A DNA stretch of 64,000 bases from a virus. Below, piece after piece: positions 17,514 through 25,766 of this stretch (positions are counted from its first letter, which is position 1; each line of letters begins with the position of its first letter). The translations under genes were made by a program, and so were the position numbers. Where the stretch lies: positions 62,001 through 126,000 of the IMG/VR virus record IMGVR_UViG_3300042691_042003; one strand, 5' to 3'. The notes under the pieces are model-generated. The model searched no databases. It had not been told where the DNA came from and saw only the letters and a program-made list of their open reading frames with translations.

Positions 17514-18259
17514 TGAAATTAATATCTAATTTTTTAGAATATATAATAGATCTTTTAAATCTTCAGCTTAGTACTTCTACTGAAGGAGAGAAAGAAGAAA
17601 TTATTACGGCAAAAAATGCTTATGAATGGTTTCTTAAAGAATCCGAAGATAAGAATAGTAAAAGAGTTGAAATAAATAAAGATCCTCTTTTATATCCTGG
17701 TAAAATTTATGTTTTTAAATATAATGCAAAATACAAAAACGTTTTAGATTATTGGGATAAACATCCAATAGTTCTAGTTTTAGGAAATTTACAAGGGGAA
17801 AAAGGGAAAATCGTTTTAGGTCTTAATATTAGTTGGTATCCTCCTGCAGCTAGAAAGTATATTGTTGAAACAATCAGGAAAATATATTCCTCAAAATATA
17901 AAGAGGCTATTATGAAAAAAAGTTATCAAGCTAATTCTCAAGCCCCTGTTTATTTAGATTTATACCAACTTAAAAATTTTTTAGATCAATATGGATTTTC
18001 TTTTGCTTTGAGATCTTATATTCCTGGTCAGATAATAGCTCCTAAATATTGTATATGCTATGAAGATTGGGACAAAGCAGTTTTACTAGATCAACCTAGG
18101 ATTTTCCCTGAATTAGAAGTTAATGATCCTTTTTATTCTCTAAGAAATATTTATGAAGAATTTAAGAATCATATAAAATATCAAAGAAATAATAAATCTG
18201 ATTTAAAAATAAAAAGAGACGAAGCAAAAGCTAAAGGAAAATATAAATTTACTAAGTAA
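17513..18259 (+). CDS. Conserved phage structural protein candidate, 248 aa
   Basis: Contains PGKIYVFKYNAKYKNVLDYW, then KHPIVLVLGNLQGEKGKIVLG, then LNISWYPPAARKYI. I associate this pattern (FKY...P-Y-D-x-P-x-V-L...GLNxxxxPP) with a conserved protein of marine T4-like phages found among head/tail completion genes. It lies between the gp4-like gene and the portal. Candidate roles are DNA-end protector (gp2-like) or connector/baseplate component; none can be fixed from sequence alone. The basic C-terminus (KRDEAKAKGKYKFTK) could bind DNA. Confidence 0.6.
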   Translation: MKLISNFLEYIIDLLNLQLSTSTEGEKEEIITAKNAYEWFLKESEDKNSKRVEINKDPLLYPGKIYVFKYNAKYKNVLDYWDKHPIVLVLGNLQGEKGKIVLGLNISWYPPAARKYIVETIRKIYSSKYKEAIMKKSYQANSQAPVYLDLYQLKNFLDQYGFSFALRSYIPGQIIAPKYCICYEDWDKAVLLDQPRIFPELEVNDPFYSLRNIYEEFKNHIKYQRNNKSDLKIKRDEAKAKGKYKFTK

Positions 18260-18271
18260 GTTTTTTATTCG

Positions 18272-18289
18272 AATATATAATATAATAAT
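18272..18289 (+). promoter_or_regulatory. Late-type promoter before portal gene
   Basis: AATATATAATATAATAAT, 26 bases before the portal start, matches the late-type class apart from the leading base. Confidence 0.5.
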
Positions 18290-18297
18290 AGAAAAAT

Positions 18298-19911
18298 ATG
18301 GCCGGTTTTGTAAATCGAGACGAAACTTCACAAGGAGCACCGACTCCTGCTGCAAGAAATTTAGTCAGTAAAGCATTAAAATCTCTTTCATCATTTGGAA
18401 TGATGTATGATGATATGGTGCTTAAAAATTCTAAAGCTATTGGTATTAATGAAGATCGATATGGTTGGAGGATGGATCCTCGAAATGTTGCAGGAGGAGA
18501 ATATGACGATTATGCACTTTTTGCTAATCTTTCAATGACTGATATCAATCTTAGAAAATCGATTTCTATTTTTGATAAATCATATCCAAAGAAAAGAGAA
18601 GATTTAAGAAAATTCGCTATCCAAGATGAAATTGAAGAAATTCTAGATACCCTTTGTGATGAAGCAATTGTTTATGACGATAAAAATTATTTTTGTTTCC
18701 CTCTCGCTTTTGATGATGAAACTCTTGAACCTGGAACTCTTGAAGCAATAAAAATTGCTCTTGATACTAATTTTAAAAGAATTTATCAGTATTTTGGATT
18801 TAATAATGATATAGCTGGATGGTCTTATTTCCGTAAATGGTTAGTTGATGGTTATCTTGCTTTTGAAATTATCTACAATAAAGATCAAACAAGAATTATT
18901 GGATTTAAAGAACTTGATCCTATTTATCTTGAGCCGGGTCTCGATAAAGAAGGAAAGAAAATTTGGAAACAATTTAAAGGTCAACCTAACAAAGAAAGAC
19001 TTATTTATGATTCACAAGTAATTTATATTTCATATGCAAACGTAAATACTGTTAATCGAGTTTCTTATGTTGAAAGATTAATTCGTTCTTTTAACCTTTT
19101 AAGGATTATGGAACATTCTAGAGTTATTTGGGCAACTGTTAACTCTTCATTTAAGACTAAATTTGTTATTCCAGTTGGAGGAAAATCAAAAACTCGAGCT
19201 AAACAATCTCTTGGAGTTCTTATGCAGAATTACAGAGAACAAATTGATTTTGATACTGATTCAGGAGAACTAAAAGTTAATGGTAAACCAATGATGCCTT
19301 TCAATAAAGAATATTGGTTACCTTCCGGTGAAGCTGGAGAACCAACTATTGAAACAATCGGCAATGATGGACCTGATCTTTCAGATACTGAAGCTCTTAA
19401 ATATTTTAGAGAGAAGCTGATTAAGGTTTCTAAAATCCCCCTTTCAAGATTTGATATGGAATCTCCTCCTTCTTGGGAAATGAATGCTGAAGGGATGACT
19501 AGAGATGAAATTAAATTTGGTCGTTTTATTACTCGTCTTCGTTCTGTATTCCAAGAAATTCTAGTAAAACCTCTTTGGATTCAAATGTGTTTAGATTTCC
19601 CTGAATTGAAAGATGATGATGCGTTTAAAGCACAAATTGGAGTAAAATATCATAAATATAATATTTTTGAAGAAATGAAAGAAATTGAAATTCTTCAAAA
19701 AAGATTAGATTTTGTAACTTCAATGAAAGATGGCCTAGTTGAAACCGATGCAAATATGAATGAAATTAAATATTTTGCTTCTGAATTCTTAATACAAAGA
19801 TTCTTAGGTCTTACTCCGGATGATCTAAGAGTTAATAGAAAACTTAAAGAAATTGAAGATCGAGAAAAGATAGAATTAGCTAAAAAATCAGCTGAAGCTA
19901 CTGGAATATAA
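18298..19911 (+). CDS. 20: Portal vertex protein (gp20)
   Basis: 537 aa (T4 gp20 is 524). Forms the dodecameric ring through which DNA enters and leaves the head and on which head assembly starts. Recognisable segments include YDDYALFANLSMTDINLRKS near the N-terminus and ILDTLCDEAIVYDD. In the C-terminal half, MESPPSWEMNAEGMTRDEIK and FGRFITRLRSVFQEILVKPL match T4 portal motifs of the type EMTRDEIKFTKFI. It is followed by the protease gene, as in T4. Confidence 0.93.
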   Translation: MAGFVNRDETSQGAPTPAARNLVSKALKSLSSFGMMYDDMVLKNSKAIGINEDRYGWRMDPRNVAGGEYDDYALFANLSMTDINLRKSISIFDKSYPKKREDLRKFAIQDEIEEILDTLCDEAIVYDDKNYFCFPLAFDDETLEPGTLEAIKIALDTNFKRIYQYFGFNNDIAGWSYFRKWLVDGYLAFEIIYNKDQTRIIGFKELDPIYLEPGLDKEGKKIWKQFKGQPNKERLIYDSQVIYISYANVNTVNRVSYVERLIRSFNLLRIMEHSRVIWATVNSSFKTKFVIPVGGKSKTRAKQSLGVLMQNYREQIDFDTDSGELKVNGKPMMPFNKEYWLPSGEAGEPTIETIGNDGPDLSDTEALKYFREKLIKVSKIPLSRFDMESPPSWEMNAEGMTRDEIKFGRFITRLRSVFQEILVKPLWIQMCLDFPELKDDDAFKAQIGVKYHKYNIFEEMKEIEILQKRLDFVTSMKDGLVETDANMNEIKYFASEFLIQRFLGLTPDDLRVNRKLKEIEDREKIELAKKSAEATGI

Positions 19912-19929
19912 TATTCTCAGTTAACCCTT

Positions 19930-19946
19930 GATATATATAAAAAAAT
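19930..19946 (+). promoter_or_regulatory. Late-type promoter before protease gene
   Basis: GATATATATAAAAAAAT lies 27 bases before the start, the same spacing as other late-type boxes. Confidence 0.55.
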
Positions 19947-19956
19947 AGAAGCCTAA

Positions 19957-21801
19957 ATGAGCAATTATTTACTTGTACTAGAAAGATCTGAAGGTAATCT
20001 TGCAGTTTCGAAAGAAGGCGATAAGTATGTCCTAGAAGGAATTTTTACTGAAATCGGAGTAAAGAATAAAAATAATAGAATTTACGACGAAAAAGAATTA
20101 CTTCCACATATTGAAGAGCTACAAACAAAATTAAAAGGAAATAAACTTCTTGGAGAACTAGATCATCCTAAATCTTTTGATATTTCTCTTAGAAATGCAT
20201 CACATGTAATAGAAGATATTAGCTATGATAAAGGGTCTAAGAAAGTTACTGGTAGAATTCGTTTACTTAATACGGATGCCGGTAAACAAGCTATGGCTCT
20301 TGTTGACGCTGGAGTTCCTCTTCATATTTCTAGTAGAGCTGCTGGTGTTGTTGAAGGTAATGGTCATGTAAAAATTAAGAAAATGTTTACTTATGATTTA
20401 GTTGCAGATCCTGGATTTGCTAACGCTGAATTAAAAAGAGTAAACGAATCTTTTGGATTTTCTGATGACGATTTAATTCAAATATTTGAAATTCCTAGCA
20501 CAATAGACGAATCATTTGTTGATGATAAATATACAAAACAAACAAAAAAAGAAGAAATGGATTCTAATCAATACATCAAGGTTGAGGATTTCAATGAATA
20601 TACCAAGCATTTAAAAGAAGAAATCGACGGATTGAAAAAATCTTTAACCGAATCTAAAAATTCAAACGATTCTGAAATCAATGAAGGTTTAGTTCGTTAT
20701 GCTGAAGAAACAGCAAAGAGAGTAAATCAAATCCAAGAATATGTTGGAAAACTTGCCGAATCGGTTGATGGTCTTATTTCACATAACGATTATATCGTTG
20801 AAAATCTAGAAAAAGTTAAAGATTATGCTGAAATGGTTGGAGAAAGATCTAATCAAGGTATTAATTATGCTGAGAAGCTTGCTGAATCGGTAGATCATCT
20901 TATCGAATATACCAAGATAATTGCTGAGAAAGCTGATCAAGGTATCGAATACACTAAGCATATTGCTGAAATGACAGATAATAATATCGAATACACAAAG
21001 CACGTTGCTTTAAAAGCTGATCAAGGTATCGAATACACTAAGTATATCGCTAATGAAAATTCTAATCGTTGGAATTATCAAACCTATATGAATGAGCAAC
21101 TTGATAATGTAATTTCTCATAACGATTATATCGTTGAAGGAACTTCTTCTATTATTGAATATACTGAATATCTCAAAGAACAAACCGAAAATCTTGCTAA
21201 TTACATGAACCATGTGGTTGAAAAGATTAATGAAGGATTTGTTCCTAATTCTTTTGAACCTAAAGATGATTTTGAAAAAGAAATTTCTGAAAAAATCGGA
21301 TCTATTTTAGAATCAGTTAAAGAAGAGGTTTCTTTTGAAAAGAAAGATAATAATTTGAATTTCTTAAATTTCCTTTCTGAAAGTAAAAGAAATCAATTCC
21401 ATTCTCTTAACGATGATATGAAAGAAAGAGTTATTTCTACATTTGAATCTAATAAATATTATGGTTCTGCTGATGCAGAAAAGCTTTTCGAATCTATCTT
21501 TATTATTCAAGCCCCTGTAATGAATTGGCTATCTAATATGCCTTCTAAATACAGAGAAGCATGGAACGGACTTAATGAATCTCAGAAAAATGCAATCAAA
21601 GCTCAAGCTTCTGTTAGAAATCTTGATACTCAATACAAAATTGACGATTTCTGGTCTACAAGAGATTTAAGAACTGTTAAAGTTGAAACTCCTCTTACTG
21701 AATCTAATGAAACAGTAATTGAAGAATCCCCTAAATATGTAACTCCTTCTACATATATGCAAACAGTTGAAGACGAATTAAGAAGGAGATTTAAAAGATA
21801 A
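19957..21801 (+). CDS. 21: Prohead protease fused to scaffold core (gp21-gp22-like)
   Basis: Residues 1-165 form a gp21-type prohead protease with catalytic His70 (GELDHPKSF) and Ser125/126 (PLHISSRAAG). It would cut head proteins after L/I-x-E type sites during maturation. Residues 170-614 are a long, charged coiled coil. This includes five 14-residue repeats (302-371) of the type IEYTKxIAEKADQG, a pattern expected of a scaffold such as T4 gp22. In T4 these are separate genes. An internal site, LKRVNE before SFGF (about residue 164), would let the protease release itself from the scaffold. Several later sites (EINE/G, LTE/S) could dismantle the core. It lies between portal and capsid genes. 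Confidence 0.85.
   Translation: MSNYLLVLERSEGNLAVSKEGDKYVLEGIFTEIGVKNKNNRIYDEKELLPHIEELQTKLKGNKLLGELDHPKSFDISLRNASHVIEDISYDKGSKKVTGRIRLLNTDAGKQAMALVDAGVPLHISSRAAGVVEGNGHVKIKKMFTYDLVADPGFANAELKRVNESFGFSDDDLIQIFEIPSTIDESFVDDKYTKQTKKEEMDSNQYIKVEDFNEYTKHLKEEIDGLKKSLTESKNSNDSEINEGLVRYAEETAKRVNQIQEYVGKLAESVDGLISHNDYIVENLEKVKDYAEMVGERSNQGINYAEKLAESVDHLIEYTKIIAEKADQGIEYTKHIAEMTDNNIEYTKHVALKADQGIEYTKYIANENSNRWNYQTYMNEQLDNVISHNDYIVEGTSSIIEYTEYLKEQTENLANYMNHVVEKINEGFVPNSFEPKDDFEKEISEKIGSILESVKEEVSFEKKDNNLNFLNFLSESKRNQFHSLNDDMKERVISTFESNKYYGSADAEKLFESIFIIQAPVMNWLSNMPSKYREAWNGLNESQKNAIKAQASVRNLDTQYKIDDFWSTRDLRTVKVETPLTESNETVIEESPKYVTPSTYMQTVEDELRRRFKR
20860..21069 (+). repeat. Five 42-base tandem repeats in the scaffold region
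   Basis: Units start at 20860, 20902, 20944, 20986 and 21028, each encoding 14 residues that begin INYAEK, IEYTKI, IEYTKH, IEYTKH and IEYTKY. Fourteen residues is two heptads, as expected for a coiled-coil rod that can lengthen by duplication. Confidence 0.85.
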
Positions 21802-21813
21802 TCTAATCAAATA

Positions 21814-21829
21814 GATATATACTATAACG
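21814..21829 (+). promoter_or_regulatory. Late-type promoter before capsid gene
   Basis: GATATATACTATAACG is a late-type variant, with an 81-base distance to the capsid start that is longer than usual and gives the capsid mRNA a real leader. The leader is A-rich (AAAACAAACAAAAATAAAAT) near the start codon. Confidence 0.5.
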
Positions 21830-21894
21830 CAAAATCTGCTAAGACACAAAAAGCAAAAGGCGTAAATTAAAAACAAACAAAAATAAAATTAATT

Positions 21895-23529
21895 ATGTAT
21901 TTAATTAACGAACAAGAAGTTTTCGGTAAATGGGCTCCAATTATCGAATCAACTACCGGCATTCAGGATCGTTCTAAAGTTGAATGGATGTCTAAGTACT
22001 GTCATTATCATGAATTGTACGAAAATAATAACCTCGCTCAACTTGGTGCTGTAAATGGCATGGGAGCTACTCGTTTCCCTGGAGATCCAGGAACTCAAAG
22101 TCAGTTCTTCTCTCAAGAAACTGGTTCTGGTGATAAGGCTCACACTCTTCTTCCTCTTGCTATGCAAGTTGCAGCTCAGACTGTAGGTCTTGATCTAGTT
22201 CCTGTTGTACCTATGCCTGGTCCTATGGGTGTTCTTACCTATCTTGACTTCGTATATGGTGGTGGTAAAACTAATGGTACTGGTGCTAACATTCCTCTCC
22301 TTGTAAAAGTTGATGTAGGATCTACTGCTGCTCCTGGTGCTGCTGGAACTACTGGAGGTATTACTTATACTTATGTAGGACCTTCTCGTATTGACGGTAA
22401 TGCTATATTCCATATTACTGGTTCTCTTACTACTGGTACTATTCTTTCTAATATGTATGCTTCTGCTGGTTCTACTAACCTTAACAATGTTAAATATACT
22501 GGAGCTGTTACTAAGGTTGAATTAGTTAAAGCTCTCGAAGATCATATTACTGGTTTCTCTGGAGATTCTCTTCGTGCTGGAATTTATGCAGATACTGCTA
22601 ATAATGGTGTTAATGATCCTCTTTCTCGTTTTGATGGTGAAGGAACTCAAGATAACATCATGAACTTAAGCCTTTTCAACAAATCTGTTGAAGCTAAAAC
22701 TTTCCAAGTTGCTGCTGCTGTTACTCGTGAGCAAGTTCAGGATCTTAAGCAATTTGGAGTTGATGCTGTTTCTCAGGTTGAATCTGTTCTTATTAACGAA
22801 CTTACTCAATCTATCAACAAGAACATTCTTTCTAGAATCTTCGCTCTTGGTGAAAGAAACCACTCTCAAGTTATTTCTACTCAAGGTCTTAACTTCTTCT
22901 TGAACCTTGGTTCTATTCCTAGATTAGTATCTTATGCTTCTGTTACTAACGCTCCTTATACTGCTTTTGCTTCTTATCTTAGCAGCAATTACAGTAATTT
23001 AACAGGTGCTACAATGAACGCAACTGAAAATTCTTCTTCACCTGCTGAAAACCTTTCTACTCGTCAGCGTAAGATCATGTCTAAGATCCTTGCAATTGCT
23101 AACCTAATTGCTATCCGTGGTCGTCGTGGTCCTGCTACTTTCGTAGTAACTAACGGTCAAGTATGTTCTGCTCTTCAGGATGTAGCTGGTTTCGTACCTG
23201 CTCCTATGGCTAACACCATCAATCAGATGAGCGGTTCTCTTTACCCAATCGGTACCCTTGCTGGTCTTGCTATCTACAACGATCCTAACATGGCTTGGAA
23301 CGATACTCGTTTCTGTGTAGGTCGTAAAGGTGATGGTAATTCTCCAGGACTCGTATTTATGCCTTACTTGATGGCTGAATCTGTTCAGACTATCGCTGAA
23401 GGTACTATGGCTCCTAAGGTTGCTGTTAAGTCTCGTTATGCTCTCGTTGAAGCTGGTTTCCACCCACAAACCATGTATTTAACTTCCGGAGTTCATATCG
23501 ATTCTCTTATCGCTGGAGGTTTAGTATAA
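21895..23529 (+). CDS. 23: Major capsid protein (gp23)
   Basis: 544 aa (T4 gp23 is 521). Builds the prolate or isometric head shell. The N-terminus MYLINEQEVFGKWAPIIEST resembles the T4 gp23 start, whose first 65 residues are removed by gp21. A likely cut here is after LYE43. Later motifs include ITREQVQDLKQFG-like (VTREQVQDLKQFGVDAVSQV) and RGRRGPATFVVTNGQV, which match the T4 capsid fold. Codon use is more biased to C-ending codons in the second half, as expected for a very highly expressed gene. A strong terminator follows. Confidence 0.95.
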   Translation: MYLINEQEVFGKWAPIIESTTGIQDRSKVEWMSKYCHYHELYENNNLAQLGAVNGMGATRFPGDPGTQSQFFSQETGSGDKAHTLLPLAMQVAAQTVGLDLVPVVPMPGPMGVLTYLDFVYGGGKTNGTGANIPLLVKVDVGSTAAPGAAGTTGGITYTYVGPSRIDGNAIFHITGSLTTGTILSNMYASAGSTNLNNVKYTGAVTKVELVKALEDHITGFSGDSLRAGIYADTANNGVNDPLSRFDGEGTQDNIMNLSLFNKSVEAKTFQVAAAVTREQVQDLKQFGVDAVSQVESVLINELTQSINKNILSRIFALGERNHSQVISTQGLNFFLNLGSIPRLVSYASVTNAPYTAFASYLSSNYSNLTGATMNATENSSSPAENLSTRQRKIMSKILAIANLIAIRGRRGPATFVVTNGQVCSALQDVAGFVPAPMANTINQMSGSLYPIGTLAGLAIYNDPNMAWNDTRFCVGRKGDGNSPGLVFMPYLMAESVQTIAEGTMAPKVAVKSRYALVEAGFHPQTMYLTSGVHIDSLIAGGLV

Positions 23530-23550
23530 TATACTTCATTCCTTATCAAA

Positions 23551-23580
23551 AAAGAGCTCTCTTTGGAGAGCTCTTTTTTT
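23551..23580 (+). terminator. Strong terminator after the capsid gene
   Basis: Perfect 11-bp stem (AAAGAGCTCTC / GAGAGCTCTTT) with a TTTG loop and a T run. Confidence 0.95.
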
Positions 23581-23583
23581 GTA

Positions 23584-23600
23584 GATATATAATTAAATTA
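23584..23600 (+). promoter_or_regulatory. Late-type promoter after capsid terminator
   Basis: GATATATAATTAAATTA directly follows the terminator and lies 29 bases before the next start. It is among the cleanest copies of the late-type box. Confidence 0.6.
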
Positions 23601-23612
23601 GTCTAACTAAAT

Positions 23613-24179
23613 ATGGTATTTGTACAACCTATTAACGTTCTTCGTATACAAGAAGAGCTTAAAAAATATCAAGATCTTTGTAATCAATATAATCATACTC
23701 CTATAAAGAAGGAATTTGAAGATATTGTAAATTTTATTCTTCTTCATAGCGGTACTTCAGGGGATATATTTGAATGTAATTCTTCTACAATAGATTTCCT
23801 ATATGAAGATTTTATCCAAAAAATAAATGAAGCTCACGCTGAAGCAGGTGGAGAAGCTCAATGGGACAATGCAGTAGATGCTGCTACAAACGTTGCAAAA
23901 GGAGTAATGAAAGGTTTAGCAGTAGGAGCTGCTTTAACTGCAGTTTATATTGCATTTCTTTTTAAAAGAGGTAAATTAAAAGCTTCTTTAGATAATGAAA
24001 AGAAAATAGAAATGGATAAACTTAATGCATTTAAGAAAATTATTGATCTTTCTATTCAAGTTTCAAAAATAAAAGGAGAACCACCTCCTAAATTAACATC
24101 TTTAACCCAACCTTCTACAACAGAAGAGCCGGGAATGCCTGAAAAACCTGATAGTCCAGGATCATCTGATCAAAACTAA
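23613..24179 (+). CDS. Membrane-anchored or internal head protein candidate, 188 aa
   Basis: Not recognised. One hydrophobic segment (about 99-117, GLAVGAALTAVYIAFLF) is followed by the positive KRGKLK. A site INE before AHAEAG (residue 73) fits the prohead protease rule, so it might be processed in the head, with DFIQKINE acting as a variant targeting segment. The last 30 residues are Pro/Glu-rich. It is expressed from a late-type promoter and followed by an acidic coiled-coil protein. Confidence 0.55.
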   Translation: MVFVQPINVLRIQEELKKYQDLCNQYNHTPIKKEFEDIVNFILLHSGTSGDIFECNSSTIDFLYEDFIQKINEAHAEAGGEAQWDNAVDAATNVAKGVMKGLAVGAALTAVYIAFLFKRGKLKASLDNEKKIEMDKLNAFKKIIDLSIQVSKIKGEPPPKLTSLTQPSTTEEPGMPEKPDSPGSSDQN

Positions 24180-24187
24180 TCATCAAT

Positions 24188-25285
24188 ATGAAAGATTTAA
24201 ATTCTATAAAAGATTTATATTTGTATAAATTATACGAAGAAAATCTAATAAGTTCATTAGAAGAAATTTTAAATGAAGAAGATTCTAAGGAAGGAGAAAA
24301 AAAATCTCTTATCGATAAGATAAGAGATAAGATAAGGTCTTTGAGAGAAAAGATGCCAGAAAATCCTGATAATAAACCTGCTATTACTAAAAAAAGAGAA
24401 GCTATTTCAAATAAAATTGATACTCTTAAAGACCAAGTAGAAAAAGAGGAAAAAAAGGAGGAATCTAATGATAAAAAAATTAAAAGATTAGAAGAAGAAT
24501 ACAAAAAGGCTAAAGAAAATTATGAATCTCAGTATGCCGATTTAGTAGAAGCTGGTAAAAGTGCTAGAGAAGCTACTCATAAAATTCTTGAAAGTGGATT
24601 TTTTGGAAGAGTGAATTTTTTTGCTTGGTTATTTGTTAGTAGTAGAAGAGCTAAAACTAGGGTTGAATTTCTAGAAGGTCTTTCTAAAATGATTCCTAAT
24701 CAAGAAAAAGCTAAAATGGTTGATGATCAGCTTAATAAAGCTAAAGAAATCGCTGATTCTTTAACAAAACAAATGGATGAAGCTGAAGAAAGGGGAGAAG
24801 AATCTGCTAAGAAAACAGATCCAAAAAAATTAGAAAAAGCACAATCTTCTGAAACTCCTGAAGAAACTCCTGAAGAAACTCCTGAAGAAACTCCTGAAGA
24901 AACTCCAGAAAAAGGAGATGAAGAAAGGCAAAATTTAATGGGTTCCGGAAGTTCAGAAGAACCTAAAGAAGATGATCTAAAAAAAGAAGAACCTAAAGAA
25001 GATACAGAAGATGAGAAGAAAAAAATTGAATCTCAAATAGACGAATTAAAATCTAAATTAGAAGATGTTAAAAAATCGGCTGAAGAGAAAAAATCAGAAG
25101 GTGATGAAGAATCTTATAAATCAATAATGGATAACGTTGAAAAAATTCAAAATGTTATTAAAGAATTAGAAGATAAAAAATCAACATTAGAATCTTTTGA
25201 TGAAGATAGCTCTAAAATTTGGGCAATTAATTGGTTATTAAATGATCTTCAAAATAGAATTAATCTAGGAGAACTAAATGGTTGA
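24188..25285 (+). CDS. Acidic coiled-coil protein with TPEE repeats, 365 aa
   Basis: Highly charged, predicted almost entirely helical, with coiled coils at about 35-120 and 275-345. A moderately hydrophobic patch (RVNFFAWLFVSSRRAK, near residue 140-155) may be a membrane or partner contact. Five TPEE repeats form an extended linker near residue 223-242. The N-terminal segment SSLEEILNEEDSK contains a possible protease site (ILNE). It overlaps the next gene by 8 bases. Probably a virion internal or scaffold-like protein; no homologue recognised. Confidence 0.55.
   Translation: MKDLNSIKDLYLYKLYEENLISSLEEILNEEDSKEGEKKSLIDKIRDKIRSLREKMPENPDNKPAITKKREAISNKIDTLKDQVEKEEKKEESNDKKIKRLEEEYKKAKENYESQYADLVEAGKSAREATHKILESGFFGRVNFFAWLFVSSRRAKTRVEFLEGLSKMIPNQEKAKMVDDQLNKAKEIADSLTKQMDEAEERGEESAKKTDPKKLEKAQSSETPEETPEETPEETPEETPEKGDEERQNLMGSGSSEEPKEDDLKKEEPKEDTEDEKKKIESQIDELKSKLEDVKKSAEEKKSEGDEESYKSIMDNVEKIQNVIKELEDKKSTLESFDEDSSKIWAINWLLNDLQNRINLGELNG
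24852..24911 (+). repeat. 12-base tandem repeat (ACTCCTGAAGAA), about five copies
   Basis: Exact 12-base units encode TPEE repeats in the acidic coiled-coil protein. The last unit has one third-base change. Likely recent slippage expansion. Confidence 0.9.
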
Positions 25286-25766
25286 AATTCGTAGACAAAA
25301 TGCAGGCAAAACACCTACAAAATACGGAATAGTTACAAAAGGTCTAAAACCTAGATATAAAAAAGTTCTTAATGAAAATCCGGTTATTAAGAAATATTCG
25401 GATGATGATAGGTTCATACAGGCCATCTTCAGGATTGAAGATGAGAAGATAAGATTATCCCATTTACAAAGGCCGTTTGTTCACCCTGTGTCAAAAGAGA
25501 TATACACGTTTGAATGTATTAAAGACTCTTATAAAATATTTAATTGGGAATGTGCTTATTGTAAAATTCCAATACAATCGAGAATAGATAGATTTAGTCC
25601 TGATAATTTTACATGTGAAAAATGCTATAAGTACTATATTAAAGATTCTAAAAAAATAAATCAAAGAATTATTGAGTCTTCACTTTCTTTTACCGAAAAA
25701 TGTAAGAGGATGATGATAGATAATCAGAAATCATTCTTAAAATATCTAAAGAAAAATGAAAAATAG
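25278..25766 (+). CDS. Small zinc-ribbon-like protein, 162 aa
   Basis: Basic protein with a four-Cys cluster: C92 and C95 (CAYC), then C113 and C116 (CEKC). This spacing fits a zinc ribbon. A further Cys occurs at 80. The basic N-terminal region (GLKPRYKKVLNENPVIKKYS) could contact nucleic acid. It overlaps the preceding gene by 8 bases and the RimK-like gene by 11 bases. Base composition in 25400-25510 is a little less AT-rich than its surroundings. A late-transcription co-activator or a structural zinc protein are both possible; unproven. Confidence 0.6.
   Translation: MVEIRRQNAGKTPTKYGIVTKGLKPRYKKVLNENPVIKKYSDDDRFIQAIFRIEDEKIRLSHLQRPFVHPVSKEIYTFECIKDSYKIFNWECAYCKIPIQSRIDRFSPDNFTCEKCYKYYIKDSKKINQRIIESSLSFTEKCKRMMIDNQKSFLKYLKKNEK

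Noticed and set aside
22688-22903. Leu-rich plus-strand frame inside the capsid gene
   Set aside because: Shadow frame produced by Thr/Ser/Ala-rich capsid codons.
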